64,000 bases of DNA from assembly GCA_025399215.1 (NCBI GenBank), contig MU621137.1, forward strand, positions 20,616 to 84,615, in the 5' to 3' direction. Position numbers and translations under genes: made by a program. The notes beneath the pieces are model-generated. The model was not told where the DNA came from. It ran no database searches and saw only the letters and a program-made list of their open reading frames with translations. Source of the DNA: Globomyces pollinis-pini. Its lineage: Eukaryota; Chytridiomycota; Chytridiomycetes; Rhizophydiales; Globomycetaceae. Positions 35,799-46,833 of the stretch are shown one piece after another; the first letter of the stretch is position 1; each line of letters opens with the position of its first letter.

Positions 35799-37191
35799 AT
35801 GAAGAAAGACAAAAACCAAAAGGATATTGTCAAGAATCCGGCTATTCAGGCGGTGAATAAAATCATTGAAACGGATAAAAGTCGAGTGGTCAATGCAACT
35901 GTGGAAAAAACAACCAATATTCAGGAAAAACCAGAAACCTTTATCACTCAAAAAGGAGGGAAAATGTAACAATATATATGTCAATATTGATATGATTATA
36001 GTATACAAGGAATTGTTGAAACTTCTGGAATTCAAGTAATATTGTAGTTATTGATAGATTAGCAAGATCAAATGTTACAGAATCGTCGGACGTTACAATC
36101 GACACTCTTGCTTCAAAAGAAACGTGAAATGCAAGCTGTTCAACAAATGTTGGAAAAACGTCGAATTGAGTTTGCTAAACGAATGGAAGTAAGAATGAAT
36201 TGTAATTTATCTGTTTTAGGAATGTCGTGAAAAACAAGATGAATTACGTTCAAAAGTTTGGTGTATAGCTTTTAATGAGTAGCAAAAACAAATCAAGGAA
36301 CGTGTATCAAAATTCGAAAAGTTTTTAAAAGAAAATGATGCGAAACGATTAAGAGCCAATCTGAAGGCGGTAGCCGAAAAAAAGATGCGAGAACAAAAGG
36401 TACTGTGATGACATTCATTTGTGGTAGGAAGTTGAATTATTGGCCATTCAGAAACAATTACAAGTGGAGCAAGGAAAATCATCACATATACTACACTTAA
36501 TCAGTAACGTTCAGTAACCTTAATTCGTTTAGAAAAGCATCAGATTTATGAACAATATCTACAATCAATCGTTGATGTGTTACCACCGGATTACCTGGAC
36601 GTACATGAACCACAAATCAATGATATCATCATGAGACATAAAACGTTGGTGGAAACAAATAAGGATTTGATTGCGGATGTGGCACACAACCAAGATGAGA
36701 TTGAACGTGCTCAATCCACTTTATTGGGTTTAGTGAAAGAAAAGAATGATTTGATCATGGTATATTTCGGTATCGTTAAGCGTAGGTATTTAATTCTAAA
36801 TTGGGAACACGCCAGAAAACTCTGGATAAATTAAAGCAGGAATCAGCATATTTGGAGGAAGGGTTGGAACATCGCGATAATACAGGAAAAGAGAGAGTAT
36901 GGTCCATATTTAATTCCATAGATGAGAATGCTTTCCGAAACTAAATTGGCAATCGATGACTTGTATGAGCGTATCAAAGATCAAAACAAAAAGAGAGTAT
37001 TGACCACTACAGAGAAGGAAACAACTGATCCTACTAGTACTGAGCATGGTACTTTGGTTAAAGGTTCTAGCAATTTGAAGTCGTGGTTGGATAAATTACA
37101 TGCACTTCAATACAGAGTTTTGGATTTGCAGGATATCACACAATTCGAAAAGATTCGTGCTGGTGAGGCTGCTAAGCAAAGCAAACGATAG
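35799..37191 (+). CDS. CFAP73: CFAP73/CCDC42-type coiled-coil flagellar protein (DUF4200)
   Basis: A basic N-terminus (MKKDKNQKDIVKNPAIQ) is followed by joined exons with RRTLQSTLLLQKKREMQAVQ, QQMLEKRRIEFAKRME and then ERVSKFEKFLKENDAKRLRA. Further on are HQIYEQYLQSIVDVLPPDYL, NDIIMRHKTLVETNKDLIAD and a coiled coil ending in GEAAKQSKR. The KF-KFLKENDAKR-RA and YL--VV--P segments are typical of the DUF4200 family, which includes the MIA complex proteins that tether inner dynein arms. Introns of about 25-45 nt are frequent; clear ones are near 36189-36218 and 36492-36533. The gene is one of three cilium-related genes in the window. Assignment to CFAP73 rather than CCDC42 is not certain. Confidence 0.75.
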
Positions 37192-37224
37192 CTCAGTTGC
37201 TGAGTGATCATTAGAGAGAAATAA

Positions 37225-37377
37225 ACGTGTATTTTTACTAATTGATTCGTATTAACTCGCGTAACTTTTAGCTAAGTCTCTACCAATACAAATTACGTGT
37301 ATTTTGACTAATTGATTCGCATGAACTCAAATGACCCCAACATAAGCTTTAGCTCAGTCTCTTCCAATACAATTTTA
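37225..37377. repeat. Imperfect tandem duplication, unit about 70 bp
   Basis: Unit one (37225-37294) begins ACGTGTATTTTTACTAATTG; unit two (37295-37377) begins ACGTGTATTTTGACTAATTG and carries about 12 extra bases in the middle. Both end in AGCT.AGTCTCT.CCAATACAA. They lie between CFAP73 and the bromodomain gene, with no open frame. Confidence 0.8.
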
Positions 37378-37414
37378 CGTGAGAATGAAAAAATGAAATT
37401 TTTCTTGGTTTTTG

Positions 37415-38407
37415 ATGCTGTCAGTAAAGACAAAACTGGAAGCTGCCAAACTATACCAGCAAGGACTTGAATACAATAAAATAAGCAAGCAACTGTCTAT
37501 CCCACTCACAGTAACTTGAACCTTAAATAATATATTAATAGAATTATCACTATAGGAATGTAAAAATATGTTAAAATCACTATTGGAATATCATAATCAG
37601 TCTATTGATCATGTCGTTGATGCACTATCAAAAGAGCGAATGAAAGAATTATGTATTGACTTATCCAAATTAGAAGAAAAGTTTCTAACCATTCAACAAA
37701 ATCAAAATGATGAAATTCAAGATTCTCAAGGTGATTTGGATGTATCAGAACAAGTTTCCAGTTCAGATAAAATTCAAAACAATGAAAAATCAGAGAGTAT
37801 TTCTTTGAATTCAACGTCTTCAGGAAGATCTCAACCAAAAGATTCATATTCAGTTAAAGATCGATTATTTTCTAATTCTCCTGTAAAAAAAAGAGGTATC
37901 ATCTTTAATTTAATTTTCAGGTGCATTAAACTCTGATGTAGAAACTAATACCGATTTGGATTCCAATACCGAAACCTCACTAGGTATATTGTCTATGTTT
38001 GTTGATTGAAAAGATAGTAGTAGTGTGACTAGTACCAAACGTCAAAAAGTTGCAATGGCGACTTGGAAAAGGACTGCAAATATGATCTGGTCCAAGATTG
38101 CTGATCACCGTGCTGGTAATTTATTCTTAAAGCCGTCCAAAGATCCTCTGTATGCTCAGATAGTGAAGCAGCCAATGTGCTTGGAACAAGTGAAATCCAG
38201 AATCCGGTCCAAAGTATTAATAGTATCAACTTATTTATTTAGGCAATATCAAACACAGCAGAATTCCATCGTGATGTTATGCAGGTGTTGGCTAATGCTG
38301 TGATGTTTAGTCCAGAGGATGATTTTGAATTGCATGCTATGGCTTTGGAGATGAAACAATATGTTGATTCAGAAATGCAGAATTTTTTAGTTCTTCATAC
38401 CGAATGA
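37415..38407 (+). CDS. Bromodomain protein (BRD8/Bdc1-like)
   Basis: The ATG at 37415 starts MLSVKTKLEAAKLYQQGLEY; upstream ATGs are out of frame or stop at once. An N-terminal helical part (ECKNMLKSLLEYHN) and an acidic Ser/Asp linker precede a single C-terminal bromodomain: MIWSKIADHRAGNLFLKPSK, DPLYAQIVKQPMCLEQVKSR, FHRDVMQVLANAVMFSPEDD and ALEMKQYVDSEMQNF. The conserved PM pair is present. The usual acetyl-lysine Asn region reads ANAVMFSPEDDFE, so the Asn may be replaced. The single bromodomain at the C-terminus and the N-terminal helix fit BRD8-type subunits of the NuA4/TIP60 acetyltransferase. Introns lie near 37507-37555, 37894-37920, 37982-38011 and 38213-38242. Confidence 0.75.
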
Positions 38408-38477
38408 TAGCCATTATAAAGACTCTGTATAAATCATTATTGTTTAGAAAAGATAGTGATAGAATAGATCGCTTGAG

Positions 38478-38690
38478 TTATTGCAAAAGGCCCAACAGTT
38501 TAGCATTTCTTTGAATAATACCAAAATCTTCAGTTAATTGATAAGCTTCAGTTACAGTTTTTGATCCATTAAATCTGGTACCATAGATCATTGTGACCAC
38601 TTTCGTGTAATCACCAATTAAATTTTGCCACAAACTTCCAATGGCAGCGCAAACATTAGCAAAACAGGTAGAATAGAATTCTAAACCGTT
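38478..38690 (-). other. Possible small antisense open frame
   Basis: A continuous minus-strand frame of about 65 codons without a stop ends at 38478 (...MIYGTRFNGSKTVTEAYQLT then EDFGIIQRNAKLLGLLQ). Its composition looks protein-like. It overlaps the first exon of the E2 gene on the other strand and has no ATG near its 5' end, so a spliced start would be needed. I do not recognise it. Confidence 0.3.
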
Positions 38691-39439
38691 AGTTTAAAGA
38701 ACTGACTATCCACCCTGTTCCTGGGTTTGTAGTCGAACTGAAGAATGATAATATATTCGAATGGAGTGTGGGTATTATTGGTCCACCAAAAACAATTTAT
38801 CAAGGAGGTTATTTTCTAGTATACACTTCCTCTCTCATATATTAGGCTACTATTAAATTTCCTTCGGATTATCCTTTCAATCCTCCTACCTTTACCTTCA
38901 ACTCAGACTTTTTTCACCCAAATGTGTAATGGACTAGTTTTAATTCTCTTTAGTTATAAAGATGGAAAGCTTTGTATTTCTATATTACATCCTCCTGGTG
39001 ATGATCCTACTAGGTTTGCAATATTGTAGCAACTCATTTTTACTTTTAGTGGCGAAACAGCGGCTGAAAGATGGAATCCCACACAATCTGTAGAATCCAT
39101 TTTATTGTCGATTGTATCTTTGATAAACGATCCTAATTGTTCATCACCAGCGAATGTGGATGCAGGAGTAATTATTTAATAGTTTTATAGTTTAGGTTAT
39201 GTATAGATCTGATAGAGACGCGTATAATGCGATAGTTCAACAACAAGTTAATGAATCCAAGAAAAATATTCCTGAACATGTTAATATTCCTACAACAGGT
39301 ATCATTAAATAATTTTATTGTAGATGCACAATATCAACAAATTAGTCATAATAATCAACTTTTAACACCAGAAGATGATTCTGAATTTTGGGGAGAAGAG
39401 GATGATGAAAGCTTTGGAATTGAATCTGAAGAAGATTAA
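38641..39439 (+). CDS. CDC34: Ubiquitin-conjugating enzyme E2 (CDC34/UBE2R type)
   Basis: The short first exon MAAQTLAKQ is followed by [57 protein letters not shown] and HPNV. The catalytic Cys lies in [19 protein letters not shown], and then come [20 protein letters not shown] and [19 protein letters not shown]. The HPN motif, an insert after the active Cys (HPPGDDPT) and a strongly acidic tail ([15 protein letters not shown]) mark the CDC34/UBE2R class. This class works with SCF ligases to build Lys48 chains. Introns of 23-45 nt split seven or so exons, for example 38669-38700, 38810-38844, 39011-39048 and 39167-39200. It overlaps a possible antisense frame. Confidence 0.9.
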
Positions 39440-39537
39440 ATTGTTTCTATAATAAAAAAAAAAGAAATTGTGAATATGCTATGTGGCTTATAAAAAGTAA
39501 AAACCCTGGTTGAAATTTTTGAGTATCAATTTCTTCA

Positions 39538-42474
39538 ATGACAAAAACTGAAATTAAAGAAAAACAAATCGAAAAGAAGGATGAAAAAAAGAAAGATATC
39601 AAAGATGATGAAGAATTGGTATACTGTTATTATTAATTCAATTTATAGGTATTCTACTCTTGATTAATCTTTATCAGTCAGAAGAAGATTTACAATTAAA
39701 ATCAGAATTAGAAATGTTAGTAGAACGTTTAAAAGAAAACAAAACAGATTTACATCGTCCTGCATTAGAAACTTTAAGAACTTTGATTCGTACTTCTACT
39801 TCTTCTATGACTTCCGTACCAAAACCATTAAAGTTTTTGAGACCACATTACAAAGATCTGGTCAACGTTTATGAAAAATGGCCAAAATCTGATACAAAAG
39901 TTTGTAGATTCAATCACTGATCATTAGAAATTTTTGGCAGATATTTTATCAGTTTTAGCAATGTCTTACTCTGATGAAAATACAAGAGATAGCATAAAGT
40001 ACAGATTACTTGGATCTTCAGAGTCAGCTGGTTCTTGGGGTCATGAATACGTTCGGTACTTTATCTATTTTTGAATTAATTGTCAGTCATTTAGCTGCAG
40101 AAATAATTGGCGAATATCAAAGTAATTCAGAGGATGCAGCCAAAAATAAAATTCTCCTTGACCAAGCATTGGAGTTGGTACCATTTTTCTTGAAACACAA
40201 TGCTGAAGCCGATGCATGTGATTTATTACTTGAATTGGAATCACTTCCACGATTGACTGAATTTGTAGATAAAGTCACTTACGCTCGTGTTTGTTTATAC
40301 ATTGTTGGGTAAATTCTCCATATTAACAATAGGTGTGCTCCTTACGTTACTCCACCAGATGATATTGTAATCCTTAAAGTTGCACATGAAATTTACAAGA
40401 AAATGGACCAGTATCCATCTGCACTTCAAGTTGCTTTGAAATTGAACGATTTAGAACTAATTAAAGAAGATTTTATGAATTGTCCTGATCCGTGAGTGTT
40501 TGTGACTAACATTATAGTGTTGTAAAGAAACAACTAGCATATATACTAGCCAGACAGCAACTTAGTTTTGATGTCGAAGATGAGGATCTTACTGACATAC
40601 TGCATAATACCAGATTATCAGAGCATTTTATGGCTTTAGGAAGAGATTTGGATGTAATGGAACCAAAACATCCTGAAGACATTTATAAAACACATTTAGA
40701 AAACATTAGTATGCAATTAGAATGACCTTAATATGTAGAACCTGGTCTCGCTACAACTGTTGATTCTGCTAAACAGAATCTTGCATCCACCTTCGTCAAT
40801 GCATTTTTAAACTGTGGGTTTGGATCAGATAAGCTTATGATGGGACCAGAAGAAGGTTCTTGGATATATAAGAACAAGGATCATGGTTAGTATATCTAGT
40901 AGACTTATTTTAGGAATGATGAGTGCTACCGCTTCTCTGGGAGCTATTTTATTATGGGACGTGGATGCTGGATTAACTCAAATCGATAAATATTTATATT
41001 CCACTGATGACAATATTAAAGCAGGAGCTTTGTTAGCAATTGGGCTTGTCACATGTGGTGTCCGAAATGAAGCCGATCCGGCTTTAGCATTACTATCAGA
41101 GCAAATCAATGCACCTAAGGAGATTTTAAGAGTCGCGTCCATTATTGGGTAAGAAGTTAATTCATGTAACGATTAGTCTTGGAATTGCATATGCAGGAAC
41201 AGCCCATCCGGAAGTTTTATCCCTACTTTTGCCTCTTGTTTCTGACACAACTATTACAATGGAATTATCTAGTTTAGCTGCACTTTCCCTTGGTTTAGTA
41301 TTCTCTAGTACTTGCGATGGTGATATCACATCAACCATCCTTCAAACTTTGATGGAAAGAGAAGAGAAAGATTTGAAAGATAGTTATGCTCGAATGATGG
41401 CTGTAGGATTAGCATTACTATTTTTAGGAAAGCAAGAAGCAGCGGATGCACCAGTTGAAACACTTAAAGCAATTGAAAATCCACTTGCTAAGCAAGCTGA
41501 AGTAATGGTAGAAATTTGTGCATATGCTGGTAATGCTATTCTACTAACCCTTCAGGTACCGGAAATGTGTTAAAAATTCAAAAAATGTTACATTATTGTA
41601 ACGATCATTTGGATCCTGAAAAGGAAGATGCTACATTCCAAGCATTTGCTGTTATTGGTATTGCCATGATTGCAATGGGTGAAGACATTGGTCAAGATAT
41701 GGCAGTTCGACAGTTTAATCATTTGATGCATTATGGTGAACTTGTTATTAGACGAGCAGTACCATTAGCAATTGGTCTATTATGTACATCCAACCCTCTC
41801 GTACATTTGCTTGATTTGCTCTCCAAATACTCACATGACCACGATGCTGAAGTTTCTATCAATGCCATTTTCGCTATGGGTCTTATTGGAGCAGGAACAA
41901 ACAATGCCCGTCTTGCGCAAATGCTTAGACAATTGGCAACATATTACCACAAAGAACCTAACCATTTGTTTATGGTTAGAATTTCTCAAGGACTTTTACA
42001 TATGGGCAAGGGAACATTGACTGCCAATCCTTTTACATGTAATCGACAACTTATGTCTACACCATCTGCAGCCTCACTCTTTGTTTTATTGACTGCATTC
42101 ACCGACACCAAGGCATTCGTGTTGGGTAAAGCTCACTACTTTTTATACTATTTGATTCCATCTATTTATCCTCGATTCTTAATGACTTTGGATGAGACTG
42201 GAACTGCCATCCCAACAACGGTCAGAGTTGGACAAGCAGTGGATGTGGTTGGACAAGCAGGTCGACCAAAGACTATCACTGGATTCCAAACACACACGAC
42301 ACCAGTGTTGTTAGCATATACCGAACGAGCCGAACTGGCAACTGAAGAATTCTTGCCTTTAACCACTGTCTTGGAAGGATTTGTTATTTTGAAAAAGAAT
42401 CCAGAGGTATGATATTATTTTTTAACTATTCTCTTTAGTGGATGGAAGAAGATATTGCTGAAGTTAAGAAGTGA
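39538..42474 (+). CDS. RPN1: 26S proteasome regulatory subunit RPN1 (PSMD2)
   Basis: Charged N-terminus [20 protein letters not shown], then exons with [49 protein letters not shown] and [15 protein letters not shown]. The PC (proteasome/cyclosome) repeats are clear: [38 protein letters not shown] and [17 protein letters not shown]. The C-terminus is [20 protein letters not shown] and ends [14 protein letters not shown]1 is a base subunit that docks ubiquitin receptors and the deubiquitinase Ubp6. Introns are about 25-40 nt (for example 39618-39650, 40308-40332, 42407-42438). The protein is about 900 residues, the family's usual size. Confidence 0.96.
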
Positions 42475-42636
42475 TTATTAAAATAAATAAGTTCTTACTA
42501 TGAATAGATCATAATCCCTAAAATACCAAACTAAATATATTGAGACTCTACCACTCATAAATTACTGAAAAGAAATCACCCGTTGATCTAATGACAGGTT
42601 TTAGTTGTGTGTTGTTTGTGGTATTTTGATCTAAGA

Positions 42637-42653
42637 TTAGGGTTGCTAGGGTT
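42637..42653. promoter_or_regulatory. Double TTAGGG (telobox-like) element, CCT4 promoter
   Basis: TTAGGGTTGCTAGGGTT ends about 40 bp before the CCT4 ATG at 42694. It matches 16 of 17 bases of the element between uL11 and GLE1, in the same + strand orientation. Two unrelated housekeeping promoters sharing it suggests a cis-element. Confidence 0.55.
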
Positions 42654-42693
42654 GGCCACTTTTGGTTTTTCGTTTTATTTTTCTTTGATCAAA

Positions 42694-44411
42694 ATGACCC
42701 AAAGTCGCTCACAATTCAAGGATAAAGAGAAACCTGCTGAAGTTAGATCAAGTAATATCGTAGCTGCAAAAGGTACTTGGTTCTCTAGCTAATCTGGGTA
42801 GCCGTTGCTGACGCGATCAGAACTAGTTTAGGTCCAAGAGGAATGGATAAAATGGTTCGTACTTTTGTTTTTTATATATTAGATTCAATTCGGAAAGGGG
42901 GAAGTCGTCATCACTAATGATGGTGCTACTATTTTAAAGCATATGTCGGTTATGCATCCGGCCGCAAAGATGGTATTTGATGTTGTTATTGATCTCGTCA
43001 TTTAGTTGGTTGATCTATCTGCTGCTCAAGATATCGAAGCTGGTGATGGTACTACTTCAGTAGTCGTCTTGGCTGGAAGTCTCTTGATGGCTGCTGAAAG
43101 TTTATTGGCAAAAGGAATTCATCCAACCACAATTGCTGAATCTTTCACTAGAGCTGCACAACTCTCTTCCACTTACTTGGAAGAAATCTCCACCAAACTT
43201 GATTTGAATGATCGGGAATCTCTCTTACGTGCTGCTTCAACTTCATTAAATTCAAAGATTGTTTCACAATATTCTACTTTATTATCCCCTATTGCAGTTG
43301 ATTCGGTTCTAAGAGTGATTGACCCTGCTGTTGCTACAAATGTTGATCTACGGGATATTCGTTTGGTTACTAAATTGGGAGGAACTATTGACGACTCAGT
43401 CTTGGTTGATGGATTGGTATTGAATCAAAACGTTATTAAAGGAGCCGGTGGACCTACTCGAATCGAAAAGGCTAAAATTGGTCTCATTCAATTTCAATTG
43501 TCACCTCCTAAACCAGATGTAAGTTTTTCCTAATGGCTTAACCATATCAACAGATTGATAATCAAGTCATTGTGAATGATTATCGTCAAATGGATAAAAT
43601 TCTTAAAGAGGAACGTCAATATTTACTGAACATATGTAAAAAAATCAAAAAGAGTGGATGCAATGTTCTCTTCATTCAAAAATCTATTTTGCGAGATGCT
43701 GTTAATGATTTATCATTGCACTTTTTATCCAAATTGAAGATCTTGGCAGTGAAGGAAATTGAACGTGATGAAGTTGAATTTATTTGCAAGGTTCTTAATT
43801 GATTCTCTAAATATTTCTAGTCAACTGGTTGTAAACCAATTGCAGATATCGATTCATTTACTGAAGATAAACTTGGATATGCCAATTTGGTGGAAGAAGT
43901 TGAATCAGGTGGTGCCCGAGTCCTGCAAGTTACTGGTGTTAAGAACACTGGTAAAACAGTCAGTGTTTTAATTCATGGAGCCAATCAATTGGTACTTGAT
44001 GAAGCTGAAAGATCTTTACATGATGCTTTATGTGTCATTCGTTGTTTAGTGAAGAAGCGTGCCTTGATTGCTGGTGGTGGAGCTCCCGAGATTTATGTTG
44101 CACAAAAACTTCAAAAGTTGGCTAAATCTTTGAAAGGTATGGAAGCTTACTGTTTCCAAGAATTCGCTACTGCATTGGAGGTTATTCCAATTACTTTAGC
44201 TGAAAACGCTGGGTTAAATCCTATCAAAATTGTTACTGAGCTTCGCAATCGTCACGCACTTGGAGAAACTACTGCTGGAATTAACGTTCGTAAAGGTACA
44301 ATCTCGAATATCTTGGAAGAAAATGTGATTCAACCACTTTTAGTTTCTACCAGTGCTATTGAACTTGCTGCTGAAACTGTGAAGATGATTATGAAAATCG
44401 ATGACATGTAA
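42694..44411 (+). CDS. CCT4: CCT chaperonin delta subunit
   Basis: The start [20 protein letters not shown] is followed after an intron (about 42770-42798) by [32 protein letters not shown], and the ATP-binding [14 protein letters not shown]. The delta-type [40 protein letters not shown] and [20 protein letters not shown] distinguish it from the other seven CCT subunits. The end is [15 protein letters not shown] and [17 protein letters not shown] folds actin, tubulin and WD40 proteins in the cytosol as an eight-subunit ring. Five introns of about 27-45 nt split it. Length is near the normal 530 residues. A TTAGGG element is in its promoter. Confidence 0.96.
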
Positions 44412-44617
44412 GTATTTTATTTTATTAAAACTATTAGTGTTGCTGTTCGTTAATTTAGGATATTAATAAAGTATTGTTTTTTAAAAATGAACTATAAATG
44501 GTTTAATCTTTTGAGTCGTGTAATTTTTAGATGTCCATTGTCTCCACGACACGAGAATTTATGAGCTCATTCATTTTACTACAAAAGAAAATACATAGCA
44601 ATTAAAGGAAACATAGA

Positions 44618-46728
44618 ATGTCAGCTAAAGGAAAGAAGAAGGGGAAGAAGGAGAAGGAACCAAAAGAAATAGGAATAGGTATGAAAACATCACTAAACCA
44701 AGATAAATTAAATGAACAAAAGGAACAACGAACTCTTGAATATTATCAAGTCAAAGTATCAGATTTAAATGAGAAATTAGAAAAATTGTAAAGATTTCTA
44801 AATCAAAATGGACTAACGTTAGTAAACTTAAAGTCGAGAATTTATCAAAGGAGAACACCACTTTAGCAAAGACTCAAGCGAAATTTTATAGTGATAAACA
44901 AGATATAGTAGAATTTTTGAATATTAAAGTTGGAGAACATGAAAAGATGATTAGTAGTTTAGAATCTAGAAATCGTATCTTGGAAGATGATAAAAAACAA
45001 ATGGATCAAGAATATACAACTAAAATTGATCAATTGAATAAAAGATATCAAGATGAAATTGAACAATTGAATAATCAAGTGATGAAATTTAAAACGGAAT
45101 TAGTTGAATTATCATCTTTTCAAGTACAAAAGGATGAAATGGAAGAACAATTAAAGATGTATAAAGCATTGTTGGAACGAAAAGAAAATGAATATCGGGA
45201 AACAATACATAATTTAGAACGTAAAGTGTTACAAGATAAGGTTCATTATTGAATTTATTCTTATATTTAGAGTCAAATGAAACGAGAAATGTTACAAAAA
45301 GTAAATGAAGCAGTAGCAAATTTTCGTAGAGTAGCTGATCAACAAATGGCAGAAGTAACTCTTTATTTAAAAATTTAAACTATTTAGACCACCAAAAGAG
45401 CAATAAGGGAAAATATGTCAATCACAGCACAATTGAAAAAAATGAGTTCTAAAACTGTAGAGTTTATTACTGAAAACGAAAACTTGACTGAAAAATTGAA
45501 AAAGTATAAGACAAAGAATGCTTTATTAATGGATTCTGAGAAGGAATTAGCAAAAAGAAATTTCGCGAATCAAAAAGTTATTCGAATGTTGGTTGAAAAA
45601 TTAAAGGGTAATTCAATTAGTATCACTAATCGATGATAGAATGTGATCAAATGTTGGAATTGGCTTTTGATTCACAAGGAAACGTAATTGCTCAAGATCC
45701 TTTTAGTGATCCAAATAGTGAAAAGCAATATCTAACCCCAGAAATGATTGATGTAAGTGTTTATTTTGTTCATCTTAGGAAATTAAATTATTACAAGATG
45801 ATTATGAAGTCTTGGTATCTAGAATTAAAAGTTTTGATACAATTGGAAATGATTTAAGTGCATTTGTTGGTGAAGTTGAAAATGCTCTGAGCGCTGGAAA
45901 CGAAAAAGAATACAAACTAATATTGGATTATCTACAATCGAATCTGAGAACTATTACAGACAAGTATTGTTTTTGAAAGCCTAATTTATAGTATGCTACA
46001 ATTGACTGACTTTGATGGTGTCAATTCCAATCGAAGTGACCAAGTAGCAGAATCAGAGGTATGGCACAACTAATAGAGATTAATTTTTTTAGTCTGATCA
46101 ATCTTTCAGACTAGTAGAGAGCGATATGAATATAAACTTTGTCCAACAAAACTCAAATAACCAATCCATGGAAACTTTTGAAGACGATCAAATGATTGAT
46201 GAATATCAAATTCAATCATTACAGCAGTCTCAAGAATTTGATATTCCAGAAAATATAGAAGAGTCAGAACCATCAGAGTCTCCTTTTGAAACGTCCCAAA
46301 CTTCATTAAGCTCACATTCAGAGGCACCAACGGTAAACGAACAGCTTTCTATTCAACCAATTACGTTGACTCCTACTAAAATGGGTGATATTCAAAATGA
46401 TTATCAGAAAAAAGTACATCAAAATTTCTTGACCATGATTGATCGACATCAAAATTATAAACAACAATATATTGTCATTAAAAAAGATCAAGGTGATGGT
46501 AAAAGAACTGTAGGAGTTCAAACGAATGATTTGAAATTCGGTCCAAAGATTAACACCCAGTATTTATTGGGTGAAGTTCGGCCTTGGGGACAGCGCGCCG
46601 AATTTTTACCAATGAAGAGTCCGCTATATTTTTCTAGACAACCTAGAAGTATACCTTTTACGGAAAATCCAAAAAAGGAACTTCAACGATTACCACCTGT
46701 TATTAATGGAAACGCTTTACGAAGTTGA
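44618..46728 (+). CDS. BBOF1: BBOF1-like basal body coiled-coil protein (DUF4515)
   Basis: The N-terminus is Lys/Gly-rich (MSAKGKKKGKKEKEPKEIGI), then a long coiled coil runs through EYYQVKVSDLNEKLEKL, TQAKFYSDKQDIVEFLN, QLKMYKALLERKENEYRETI and HNLERKVLQDK. The family core follows: MKREMLQKVNEAVANFRRVA DQQMAE, TTKRAIRENMSITAQLKKMS and EKELAKRNFANQKVIRMLVE. A low-complexity acidic part leads to VGVQTNDLKFGPKINTQYLL and RPWGQRAEFLP. BBOF1 is a basal body and axoneme protein needed for cilium alignment and doublet stability in animals. Short introns (about 26-40 nt) occur near 44679-44720, 45240-45269, 45357-45387 and 45750-45779. With tectonic and CFAP73 it supports a motile flagellum. Confidence 0.78.
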
Positions 46729-46833
46729 TCGTTTTTGTTTCAAATATATTCTTGCCGATAAATAGAATTGTAACGTAATGAATTTGAATATAAAAACAAA
46801 ATTTATTTCACACTTTCTTCTACTGTCACTTTT

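Noticed and set aside
38478..38690. Calling the antisense frame a gene
   Set aside because: No start codon, overlap with the well-supported E2 exon, and no recognised family.
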